Shown: positions 52,610 through 62,526 of the stretch, one piece after another
Numbering within the stretch: position 1 is the stretch's first letter
Layout of the letters: the number at the start of each line of letters is the position of its first letter
Origin: Hydrangea macrophylla
Taxonomy: Eukaryota; Streptophyta; Magnoliopsida; Cornales; Hydrangeaceae
NCBI GenBank assembly: GCA_033977485.1
Contig: CM066990.1
Location: 11,133,501 to 11,197,500 of the forward strand
Direction of reading: 5' to 3'
DNA: 64,000 bases
Notes under the pieces: generated by a model
Databases searched by the model: none
What the model was told of the DNA's origin: nothing
Seen by the model: the letters and a program-made list of their open reading frames with translations, nothing else
Program-made: the position numbers and the translations under genes

Positions 52610-53143
52610 AATTCGAGCAAATGTTGAGTAGGATCAGCTTTTAGAAGATCCTGATCCTAAACCTGTCAAAGTTGAGTCCATCGCTTCTCCCTCCACCCGG
52701 ACATCTTATCCCGAAGCTAGCCCCTCTAACCATACAGATATTCCTCGAGGAGAGACCAGAGAGAACACCACTCCCCCAGTTAGAGTGGATGGCATCGATG
52801 ATTGTTTTAGTGATTTTGACCAAGCTAGTGAGGTTGGGACCCCTACAAGGGGTTGTCCCCTCTCCAACAGACAGAAAAAGAAGGAAACTAAGATGAAATT
52901 CAGCGGGAGTCGGCCCAAGGGACGACAACGATCCTGAGGAGGCCCTTGCGTTGGGTTGTTGGGTTGTCTCATGTGTTTTGTTTCAATCCATGTTGCTATG
53001 TGTGTTTGCTTGTTGCTTTCCGTTTCATTTGTTTGGTCTGGCTCTCATAGCATGATTTTGCGCTTATTGTAATATCCTAGGGTTTGGCCCTTTTTTGGAA
53101 TCGATTAACCATTTTCCGAAAAAAAAAAAAATTCGAGCAAATG
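52610..53143 (+). mobile_element. Half-LINE: 506-bp non-autonomous insertion with 14-bp TSD
   Basis: aattcgagcaaatg at 52610-52623 and 53130-53143 flank a 506-bp insert (52624-53129) in the opposite orientation to its host L1-6. The insert has a 101-codon open frame of unknown identity, then a 3' UTR whose last 110 bp match the LINE family (gcgcttattgtaatatcct, a hairpin at 53079-53091, ttggaatcgattaaccattttccg, A-tail). It has no ORF2 sequence at all, so it was mobilised by a LINE enzyme in trans. Confidence 0.92.
52632..52934 (+). CDS. Unidentified 101-codon frame of the half-LINE
   Basis: The frame follows a TAG (52629-52631), lacks an ATG at its 5' end because the copy is truncated, and ends with TGA at 52935. 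It begins DQLLEDPDPKPVKVES, is rich in Pro, Ser and charged residues, has an acidic middle (DGIDDCFSDFDQASE) and ends in a basic tail (NRQKKKETKMKFSGSRPKGRQRS, given here only by its ends: NRQKKK at 52863 and GRQRS at the stop). I do not recognise a domain. The basic C-terminus is reminiscent of the ORF1 tails of the LINEs here, which would make it an ORF1-only derivative, but this is weak. It could also be a piece of host mRNA. Confidence 0.5.
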
Positions 53144-54983
53144 AAATTCTCCTACAAGTAGCTGTGACTTTAGCGACATGAAGGGGTTTACCAATTGCAC
53201 TGGCAATATGGCTCAGACCTGTAGGATTCCAATACTCCAAAGGAATGTTGTAGATGTGTACCCAAACTGGGAGAGTAGCTGTTGCTTCTTTAGATAGTGT
53301 GAGACCCGAATGCCATTTTTGAAGAATTTTAGGTTGTCCAGCCAGATGCCAAGGCCCACCTTCAAGAATAGCTAAGCTTTCCTCTTCAGAATCAAATTTG
53401 AAGAAGTAAAACCCATTGTCAGTGGCTACCATATCGTTAAGACCATATTTCCCCCAAAGCCTAGTAGTTGAGTTTTTGACAAAAGAAAATGGTAATTTTT
53501 TACCAATAAAATAGCCAACTAGGGTGTCTTTCCAAGCAAAACTGCCCTCAATCCGAACCTCCTTGGGCATAATAACAACTTTCCTCTCAGGTCCTTCGCG
53601 TGGCTTAATGTAGGTCAAGTTGAAATTGGTTGCAGTTTTAGGAGCAAGCAGAGATGCCCAAGACTTGGCTTGGTGGGATCCTGATGCAGAGGCTATATAA
53701 GCCGGATTTTGGATGTTATTTGAGCTACTTGTGGGACCAGCTGTCTGTCCCACTTTCATTCCAGCTGGTTCGGTAGATGCAAATGAAGCTGTTGAACCCA
53801 CACGTGGCTGGGTATGGTTGGAAGTTGGACCAACGGCCAACAAATCCCCACATTTTGCGTGCAAGTGGGTTGATCCCATGTGCTCATTTAAGCCATGTGT
53901 GGGCTCTTGTACAAAATCAGTGGCGTGTTGGATGGACTTACCCATGTCCCCGCGCGCGTGTAAATCAGATCCCTCTTGAACAAAAGAAGACATGGCGCCG
54001 GGATTTCCGGGAAGACCCATGTGCTTGTCAGCACATTGCAGTGGGGTCTTCGGTATATGCGCTTGAACAGTAGCATCAGCTTTATGAGCTGCTTTAGTTG
54101 AGGAAATATGACCGTTAGGTCCAATGTTGGGAGACCCGTGGGCCCCCATTGGGACAAACTTCTTGGACACAGCAATTAGAGGAGTTTTGAGATCAAATTG
54201 ATGTTCTTTTTCCATCTGCTCCGAAACTAATTGCCCACTGTGAGGTTTCGAAATGCCCTCACTACCTTCATGGACCTCCTTCACAATAGAACTATTAGGC
54301 CTTGGGAGGGGGACTTCAGGGCATAAGTCAAAAGGTTCAAACTGGGACTCAGGAGAGAAGTCCTTAGCTTCAGAATCCAGAGTATTGAGCTCAGAAACCC
54401 CAATAGAAATAGCAACTTGCTTCTTCCTTTTAAGGATTTCATTCGAATCTTGGAGAGTTTTGAAATTTATATCTTTAGTAGACCTTCCACCATCATACTC
54501 TTCTTGGATTTCCCAGTCTTCATTGAGTTCAAGTTCCTCATCAGAGAAACCATGTGCACTATGTAAAAGAGGAGATACATCAGGGGAAGAGTAATGATCA
54601 TCAGATCTGTGAACCTTGGACAAATCAGAAACTCCACCATCATTGACACCATAAACAATGGATTTGGATGGATTGGAAATGATGAAGTTCTTCCCATTCT
54701 CTAGTTTAGCTGCATTAAGAACATGAACCACCCCTTTAGAATGGGTACCTCCACTGGTAGTCCCATCTCTACTCTGAACAGAGCCATCTCCTTTGAGCAG
54801 GTATTTGCTAGCAAGTTCAGGAGAAAGAAAAGATTGAGCACTAGAAACTGTAGATTTGTGGAGAGGGATATTGGATGTGGCATTGGAAGAAGCCTTAGGT
54901 GATTCACTCATCTTAGATTTATTGACAGCATCAACAGACTTAACCTTAGGGGAAACTTGATTTCTGTTTTTCTTAAACCCCAT
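53130..54983 (-). pseudogene. L1-6 ORF1, 5' part (N-terminal region and DUF4283)
   Basis: 618 codons from the ATG at 54983 to the half-LINE. The N-terminal 430 residues are Ser/Asn/Gly-rich and poorly ordered (with SPELASKYLLKG and FSDEELELNEDWEIQ). DUF4283 starts near residue 435 with KSWASLLAPKTATNF and continues through GSFAWKDTLVGYFIGKKL, FFKFDSEEESLAILEGGPWH and VWVHIYNIPLEYWNPTGLS. DUF4283 is the usual domain of plant L1 ORF1 proteins. The frame runs a few codons into the insert (FFFFGKWLIDSKKG) before stopping. Confidence 0.9.
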
Positions 54984-57900
54984 TGAAAAAAGAAACTGGA
55001 TGCAAGAAAATCACTAGAGAAGCTAGAGAGATACCAAGCATCTGAGTAGAGCTAGTTTGATTCTTTGGGGATAATTGTGAGGCAGAATCATGTTCTTCCT
55101 CTCCTTCCCTTCCTTCTTCCATTTCAACTCTCTGGCTCTTCTTGTTATCCTTATAGGAATGCTGCATGGAGTTAGGAATTTGCTGAGAAGGTATCTCTTC
55201 CACCACATCTGTGCTCAGAGAAGTTGGAGAAGTGTAAGCTTGGTCCTTCTCCTCATCTAATTCAGCTACAACATCCTCCCTAAGTGAAGGGATTGAGTTG
55301 TTACTAGAATGCTGTAAATCCTCATTAATGTATAATAAAACATTTGGACCTTGGATAATAGAAGATCCTTCTTCTCTAATAGAGATTGGTAGATCACTAG
55401 AAACATCCTCCTCACCAGCCACTTCCAAGGAGGAGAACATATTACTCTGCATATCCAGGCTTTTGGGATTTAAGGAAGCAGAAGAATTAAACTGAGTAGT
55501 TGGTTTTATCCCTGAGTTAATATCCTTAACACTACTAATTGTGGATTCATTCATATTGGAAGGAGTTGGATTAGTGCCTCTAATATCAGCTGTAGTGAAC
55601 TTGCCCTTATCTTTGGTTTGCCATGCACCTTCAGTGTTATCCGGATTACTAGGGGGGACTTTCTGGGTTTGAATTGGAACTTTAGGTAATTTAGCACAAT
55701 CATGACCGAATTTTTTGCATTTAGCACAGCGAATTGGGTTCCACTGGTACTGAATTGGAAGGTAAATAGGCTCAATCTCACCCGTAATCGGGTCTTCAAA
55801 ATCAATAACAAGTTCTTTCAGTAACTCTTGCTTGGCATTCAACTCAATACATATGCGAGCATATGAGATTCTTCTACCTTCAGCAGTGACTTTAGCTACA
55901 TGCAAAGGCTTCCCAATTGCACTAGCAATGTGACTTAATCCCAGGGGATTCCACAGTTCAAGAGGAATATTAAAGATATGTACCCAAACAGGGATAGTGG
56001 AGATAGCTTCTCTAGAAAGAGTGAGGCCTGCTTGCCATTTTCTCAAGATAATTGGCTGCCCACTCACATGCCATGGGCCTCTTTCAAGAATAGCCAAACA
56101 CTCCTCCTCACTATTGAATTTAAAGAAGAAAAACCCTGAGTCTGTAGCAACCATGTCATGCAGACCCTTTTTTCCCCAAAGTCTATCAGTAGCATTCTTG
56201 ACAAATGAGAAGGGAGTCTTCTTCCCAATGAAATATCCAACTAATGTGTTTTGCCAAGCATGGCTTCCTTCTATGAACACCTCCTTAGGAATACTGAGAT
56301 GCTGATTACTCTTCCCTTCTTGTGGCTTAATGTAGTTTAGCTTGAATCCTAGAGAAGCCTGCGGGGTAACCAAAGAAGCCCAAGACTTGGTGTGTCTAGT
56401 CTCAACCAGATTTTTAGCAGGCAGATTTTCGGAACTAGCTGGGAAAGGTGGACCATTCAACTTGGTTGTAGGAGAAACAGGAATAGATGTGGAAGCAGCC
56501 ATGTATTGACTAGAACTTGCCAAGTGAGTAGCTTTTTTAGACACATTGTTTAATAACAATGTAGGTTGGTGGGTCTCCATATGCGTGTCAATTGCTTGAA
56601 TAGAGGAAGATTTATTCACATTAGAAGACTTAGTGGGAGATACACCTCCTGAATTTAAGGGTAAAGGACTACTAACCATGTGACTCTTTGTTGGAGTCAT
56701 AGCATTTTCGGATTCAAGGACAGGGCCCATGTGGTTAACAAATGGTGCATGAATATTTTTATCTCTTGCCGAGGACAAAGATCCGGGTAATAAGGAAGAG
56801 TGGGCCCCCATGTGCGTGTCATTCACTTTAAGAGATGAAGGATTATTCACATTTTGTGATAGAGTGGGAGACATTTCTCTGGATTTTATGGGTAAAGGGC
56901 AGCTAACCATTTGACTCACTGTTGGGGCATTAGAAAATGCAGGCTCAAGACCAAGGCCCATGTGGCTAGTTGCTGATTTTTGAACAAATGATGCCGAGGA
57001 CAATGCGCCGGGAAGTATGGGAAATTGGGGCAAGCCCGTGTGCTTGTCAGCCGCATTAGACCCAGCCTTGGTGCTAGTGGCCACAACATTGCGTGTAGGG
57101 GCAGTTAATCCAACTTGCACTGCACTGCCAAACCCAGACTTTTGAACCACATTGTTGGCATTATATTGACCGTTGGGTCCACTAGAATGCTTATGCACGT
57201 GGCCAGGGGTGGGATATAGTTTTGCAAATGAGGGAGCCAAAGGATTTAATTCATTTAAACTAGGGGACATAGATCCGGAATTTGGGGGGATAAAGCTGCC
57301 CACCACATGGTCTCCATTGCTCTCTGGTGGCCCACTAATATGAGCTGAAGAATAACTCTCTTGACCAAAGGCTAAAGCTTCGGATAATGTGGGAGTATGA
57401 GTACCACCCATGTGGGTTGGCAGAGCACTATCATTTTTAAAACAATTTAAAATATTACCGTTAGTTTTAGGCGCGTGAGACCAACCTGAATCAGAAGTTT
57501 CGTGTGGGTAACTTAAGGCAAACACCTCGGGCTTGGAATATTTTCCAGTTTTTGGATCAAACCCAATATGCCCTTTGAGTTCATCACCATCTTCATCAGT
57601 AGAATTTGAATGCACCAGATTTGAAGAGGAACCACTTTTCAACATTTTAAGTTCATACATCTCAGCTTGTAATAAACGAATCTGGGATTGAGCTTCAAGG
57701 AGGGATTGTTCCAAACCAAGATTAGGTTCCTTTGTTGGCATGAGAGTGCCTTGCTCAATCCCAACAGAACCAACTCCTGTAGCAGATTCCTCCATCCTAA
57801 CTGCTGTACAACCAGATAAAGATGACTTTGTAAGATTTAGAGCATCAAAATCACTGGCTGTTCTCATTTTCCTCTTGAGGAGTTCATTTGAGTCTTGCAA

Positions 57901-58347
57901 TGAAGAGAAATTTTGTTCATTCCCTGATCTCCCTTCCTCATGCTTACTTTGGGTAGAGCTATAGGCTTCCCAATCCTCAACTAGTTCAAGGTCTTCATCA
58001 GAAAACCCATGAGTTCTAGTCTTAGGATTATCAAGGCTACCTACACCCTCATCTTCAGTAGGAGAGCTGTGATTAGTAATTAAATCATTGGACTTTAACT
58101 CCATAGTAGTAGTTGTCCCTAAGGAAAAATCTGGATCTTCACAAACATTAAAAATACCATCATCATTGATCTTGCTGATTATGGACTTTGAAGGATTAGA
58201 AATAATAAACCCTTTAGGCTCAGCATCTTCAGTACCAGCATTCTTGGAGGATCTAACTGATTCAAGAGCCCATTTAATGGAAGGATCATTGGTAATATGT
58301 TGAGTAGCAGACTTGTTAGTCTTGAGAATACCCTTTTGTTTACCCAT
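54973..58347 (-). pseudogene. L1-5 ORF1, N-terminal and central part (DUF4283, zinc knuckle)
   Basis: The start is at 58347 (MGKQKGILKTNKSATQ). A long low-complexity N-terminal region (about 650 residues) holds FSDEDLELVEDWEAY, a predicted short coiled stretch (LLEAQSQIRLLQAEMYELKML) and a duplicated segment of about 77 residues (56960-56570). DUF4283 begins near residue 652 (KSWASLVTPQASLGF) and the CX2CX4HXC motif CAKCKKFGHDC lies near residue 873. The last residues (LHPVSFFNGV, 54976-55005) belong to L1-6 leader, so the native C-terminus has been replaced. The native last 19 codons lie at 47886-47827. Confidence 0.9.
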
Positions 58348-58550
58348 CTCACATACCAGTTTTAAAACAAATCACACACAAAACAATTGAAAGAAAGAAA
58401 GTCAATCAGACAGATTGTAAGGAGAGAACAAAAGTTCAAAAGTTCTAGAGAGAAGTAGGAGCTTCTCTCTCTAACCCATGATGCTTTTTTTGGTATTGCT
58501 TTCACAAGCAACTCTCTCACAGAACAATTTGGAATGCACAATTTATTTTC
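58348..58550 (-). other. L1-5 5' UTR
   Basis: About 200 bp between the target duplication and the ORF1 ATG, pyrimidine-rich with ctctct runs (58455-58475). As in other LINEs it should contain an internal promoter, but I see no decisive motif. Confidence 0.6.
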
Positions 58551-59344
58551 ATTCCAAACTTGTGTTACATAGATAACTTTGAATGTTTTGAATTTTTATG
58601 TATGGAAATTGTGATTTGGGAAAAATCCATGTGTTAAATTAGGCCCCGGTAATTTTAGCGAGTATTTGTTGAAAAGCATGGTGATATGGTTATATTAGTA
58701 TGCTAAATGTTTATGTGGGTTAAAGGGAAGTTTGGTATAATTTCATGCCGGGGCACACCTCTCGATGTTTGAGAGTTTTAGTAGTGACGACTACTTGCTT
58801 GGTTTGGGAACCGGCCCAGCCAGAGCAGTTGGATGCAATGGTTAAGTGATTTTTGGCTAGCCATTGGCATCGCAGTTTAAGATTTAAGACTTGCCGATAT
58901 ACCGGATGAATGCGTATCTCTCTCCCTAGAGACTAAATTATGTGATTTAGATGGTTAAAGCATGAATTGCCTCATATGCATTTGTTTAGAATTGTACATT
59001 CAGCATATAGCTGAGCAATAGAGACTTCCTTCATTGTAGGTGATAAGAGGAAGAACAAGAAGAAGCGTCAGGAGTGAGGCCATGGGATTTCCGGGGAGCA
59101 TCTCTTGTATGTGTTTTTGGTGTCCATTTCCAAGGTCCTAATAAGAGATATAATGAACTAGAATTTCATTCTGTTTAACTTGGAACCTTGAAATGGTTTA
59201 GTAGTTTTGTAAACTATAGTAGAACTTCTGTGATTATGTTTTAGATCGTAGAATTATAATCACAAAGGTGTGTTGTAATGTGTTGGTTTAATTACAGTCC
59301 AAAATCTACAGATTGCTTTGGAATATAAGGTAAACCAGTCAAGT

Positions 59345-59690
59345 GGTTTATGAAAACAGTCGACTTGAGGCCTATTTGGTCCAGCCACTACCCTGAGATG
59401 ATGAAAAATAGTTGACTGGGTCCCCGACACAGTTGATTGGATTATTGAGAGAATTGTTATTTTTGTTTCTATGAAAGAAATAGTCGACTGGGTGGGTGAC
59501 CATAGTCGGCTGGAATTGTTTTTTTAAAAATGGAAAGTTGTGGTTTAGTCGATGGAAAGGTCCCAGTCGACTGAGAAATTTGCACCATATTCGACTGGGT
59601 CCCCAACAGAGTCGACTGGACAACTTCTGAGTTTCTCAAGCTCTCTGTATCTTGCATTTTCAGTCGATCGAACCTATGATTAGTCGATTA
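59345..59690 (+). repeat. CAGTCGACTGGG-type palindrome array near the end of the Gypsy C LTR
   Basis: At least ten words: acagtcgacttg (59357), atagttgactgggtcccc (59407), cagttgattgg (59431), atagtcgactgggtggg (59481), atagtcggctgg (59504), tagtcgatgg (59537), cagtcgactgag (59562), ttcgactgggtcccc (59589), gagtcgactgg (59609), cagtcgatcg (59661) and tagtcgattag (59682). The core is the palindrome CAGTCGACTG. Unlike the others the array lies downstream of the presumed TATA box, in R/U5. Confidence 0.88.
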
Positions 59691-59871
59691 GATTGCTGGT
59701 TTTGAAACAGTATGTTCTTTGAGTGTTTTCAATTGGGCCAAACTTTTTATAACTTTGATTTTCATGGTTTTTACTTATGTTTTCCGCTGCTATTTACTTT
59801 TATGGAACTGGATAAGCCTTGGTGGCATGCCACGTGTCCTATTTTCATCCGTAGTGGGATGGGTCGTGACA

Positions 59872-61312
59872 TTTATTGGTATCAGAGTTATAGGTAATAA
59901 AAATTTTGGGAACGTTCGAGGATGAGTGGAGTGTTGAGTGTATTTGGCACATATTCTAGAAGGCATCGATACATTGTAGAGATGTTTGATGTATATGTAT
60001 GTTGTTATACATACATGTTTATACTAATGGTTATACATGCATACTGTTTATGCATTGGGATTGATAGGAATGTAATCATGAGTGATGGTAACCAAGATTT
60101 ATCACCACGTACTCAACGAATGGACCACATGACAAAAATGATCGAAAATATGGGAGACTTGATACGGAATTTAACAGAACGATTAGCACAACACCAATAT
60201 CCATTGTGCCGGTACCCAAGAACAGGGGTGGGAGGTCTATGTTAGAACAATTTGCAAGGAAGAAGTCGACAAAGTTTTTTGGGACTTCTGATACGACGCT
60301 AGCAGAGCATTGGGTTATGGATATGGAAAGGATTTAATCTATTCCGATATCCGATGTATTGAAGATTGAGAACGCTAATGATATACTCAGGGGTGAGGCC
60401 TAGAATTGGTGCGTGAACGTTCTAGACCATGGAGCACCAATAACTTAGGAGGGATTCAAAGAAGAGTTTAATCATTGATTCTTTCCAAGGGCTGCTCTCA
60501 ATGCATAGAAGATGGAATTTGATAACCTTCGACAGGGGATATGATGGTAATAGAGTACACTTTGAAGTACAATGCCTTGTTAAGATTTGGAAAGGGGTTT
60601 GTGTTGACAGAGGAAGACAGAGCAAGGAAGTACGAGGATGGGTTGAGAAAGAATATCCGTTTGAGGGTCGAGACCTATGAGCACTCGACTATTGCCACAG
60701 TGCAACAAATGGCGATTGTAGCCAAAAGTGGAATGGAGAGATTGAGGCAAAATTAGCAAGGCCAACAAGGGAAGAGAAACTACAAGGGTAATGACCGGAG
60801 CCAAGGAGGAGATTTAAGAGACCGTTTGTGTGGGGCTTTAGTTCTAGCTTCAGTGGAACTAAGAAGCTGGCGAGTGGTATACCATTGTGTTCATTGTGTA
60901 ATCGACCACACACTGGTCGATGTTTTATGACTAATTTTTAGAACAAGACTCAAGGGATGAACAGTGTAAGTGCTACACCGGATATGAGGGGCAAGTGCTA
61001 CAATTGTGGGATGTTTGGACATCAATCCAAGGAGTGCTCGAGGAAGCGACTCAACAAGGAGCTAGTTTTATGGCTTCTAGTGGTTTGAAGCCTAGACAGA
61101 CCAACAACGGGGGACAGAGGATAGAGCAATGTTAGGGAAGGTCATTTCAGATGAACTCAGGAGATATGGCTACTTCAGAAGTCTCAGGTATGGTGCCTAT
61201 ATGTTCATACCTAGCACTCATGCTTGTTGACTCAAGATCTACGCATTCATTCATATCGCACAATTCTGTTGCTGTACCCCTTATTAAGCCAATAGTGATG
61301 TCTGTGGTATAC
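59872..61312 (+). mobile_element. Gypsy C internal region (PBS, leader, gag), cut by Gypsy D
   Basis: The PBS is at 59877-59887 (tggtatcagag, initiator tRNA-Met type). A 190-bp leader and a decayed gag follow. The element is cut at 61313 inside the protease. The rest (protease, RT, RNase H, integrase, 3' LTR) must lie beyond the right edge. Confidence 0.8.
60078..61312 (+). pseudogene. Gypsy C gag and start of protease
   Basis: The start is at 60078 (MSDGNQDLSPRTQRMDHMTKMIENM). Frames with several stops then encode FARKKSTKFFGTSDTTLAEHWVMDMER (60253), FKEEFNH-FFPRAALNA and LTEEDRARKYEDGLRKNIRLRV (60604), the retrotrans_gag pattern of chromovirus-like gypsy elements. The zinc knuckle GKCYNCGMFGHQSKECSRKR is at 60990. 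The protease begins MLVDSRSTHSFISHNSV near 61221: the catalytic DSG is DSR here, so it is inactive even apart from the truncation. Confidence 0.82.
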
Positions 61313-61631
61313 TGTAACACCCTGTATTTTTTATTTTCATTAATAAATAAATACTGTATTTCATTTTCATGAGTATTTGATTTAATTTCTCTTTGTAATA
61401 TATATCTGGGGTCAAAATGTAATTTTAATAAATATAGAAAATATTTTCTATGGTTTCAAAATCGATATCTATATTTTTGTATAACCCGGAATTTATTCCT
61501 ACACTAATATAATTTCTGTATTTTTATTTCAACCGTAAAATACCAGTTTTGCATGTTGGGTGAGGGAGCACGTGAGCTCAACCTCACCGGATGAAATCCA
61601 CCTTTTTCTTGGAGCCCAATTTTGGGCAGTC

Positions 61632-61640
61632 TATATATAT
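61632..61640 (+). promoter_or_regulatory. TATA box of the Gypsy D LTR
   Basis: The string tatatatat in gggcagtctatatatatgtcattg, about 320 bp after the LTR start, followed by a pyrimidine-rich ctctct leader. Confidence 0.6.
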
Positions 61641-62344
61641 GTCATTGTGTACTCTCTCTCTCACTCACAGTCTTTCAATCTCTCAACTCTCTGCATCTCT
61701 CAACCATCTCTCAATTCTCCCAATCACTCTCTTGATCACTCTTTCAAGATCACACACACACATACAGATTATATATATATATTCAGTCACTTACACACAT
61801 ACATAGCATCATATATTCATACATAATCAAGAACGGGGGAGTATAAATTCTTAAAGGCGGATATTGCGGCGAAATTCTCGGTCTCAAATTCTTTGTACTA
61901 GCACCCTCTGTGAGTATTATAAACTCACTGGTCATGTCTATATACGTGTATTTAAGTATAGATAGGTGTGTATATGTGTATATATATGTATTTCACCATT
62001 AAAGCTTTGAATTGGAGTTTTACAAAACTCAACCAAAATCAATTCCGTGAATTGATTTTGGAAGATCTTAGTCCCAATAAGCTGTGGTTCGAATTCTACG
62101 TAGTAATTCATCCGTATCGCGACGTACTGTTGATTTAAAGTTTTGACACCCTTACTTTAATTGCGAATATCTAGAGATATAATCCGTAATTGTTTAAATT
62201 GTTTTTGTATTCTTAATCTACGCGGAAAACTGAAGAGATCCATATATTACATGTATCGTTTGAATCAGAATTTGAAAATGGCTATAAATTCAGTTTAAAA
62301 CCAGAAAACAGGGGAAAAACGAGGAAGATGATGAAACTGCAAGA

Positions 62345-62526
62345 ACTCGCGCGAGCGACCTGCTCGCGCGAACCATTCCCCCATTCGCTCGCGCGACCCG
62401 CTCGCGCGACTAGTGCTCCACCTTCGCTCGCGCGACCCACTCGCGCGACTACCCATCCCCCTTCGCGCGCGCGACCTGCTCGCGCGACCCGTTCTCCCCT
62501 TCACGCGCGCGACCCGCTCACGCGAT
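62345..62526 (+). repeat. CGCTCGCGCGAC palindrome array in the Gypsy D LTR
   Basis: Pairs of cgctcgcgcgac words recur every 43-48 bp: ctcgcgcgagcgacctgctcgcgcga (62345), cgctcgcgcgacccgctcgcgcgac (62384), again near 62431 and near 62474, and acgcgcgcgacccgctcacgcga (62502), separated by ttcccccatt/ctccacctt-type spacers. The array is very GC-rich inside AT-rich DNA and contains dense CpG. Confidence 0.93.

Larger units (their letters stand above)
47887..55012 (-). mobile_element. L1-6: near-full-length LINE inserted in L1-5 ORF1
   Basis: On the minus strand: about 30 bp of leader, ORF1 (54983 to 51716, split by a half-LINE), ORF2 (51716-48096), a 3' UTR with hairpin (47963-47952) and an A-tail (47906-47887). 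The left end is approximate: the L1-5 ORF1 frame reads into L1-6 leader near 55013. I could not find a convincing target duplication, so the insertion may have involved a small deletion. L1-5 has a 200-bp 5' UTR, so L1-6 may be slightly 5'-truncated. Confidence 0.88.
43943..58566 (-). mobile_element. L1-5: full-length LINE on the minus strand with 16-bp TSD
   Basis: attccaaacttgtgtt occurs at 43943-43958 and 58551-58566. Between them, on the minus strand, lie a 5' UTR (about 200 bp, 58348-58550), ORF1 (from 58347), ORF2 (47829-44197), a 3' UTR with hairpin (44028-44039) and an A-tail seen as T on the plus strand. L1-6 is inserted in the C-terminal part of ORF1. Without L1-6 the element is about 7.5 kb. 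The perfect duplication and intact ORF2 show it is recent. Confidence 0.95.
40949..59871 (+). mobile_element. 5' LTR of Gypsy C, carrying a solo LTR and a LINE nest
   Basis: The LTR starts tgtcacacccgttccgggg and ends gggatgggtcgtgaca, followed by PBS ttggtatcagag. It is made of 40949-41357, 43511-43958 and 58567-59871, about 2.16 kb in all. A TATA-like ctatatatgg is near 43614. The two nested insertions have clean target duplications (tagtt; attccaaacttgtgtt), and the LTR sequence continues across both. Its ends resemble Gypsy D, so the two are related families. Confidence 0.85.

Noticed and set aside
54990..55060. Target-site duplication for L1-6
   Set aside because: I compared the flank near 47880 with the flank near 55015-55090 and found no convincing direct repeat, so none is claimed.
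61560..61826. Two overlapping Ser/Leu/His-rich frames after the Gypsy D TATA box
   Set aside because: They come from the ctctct/cacaca pyrimidine-rich leader and have no protein signature.
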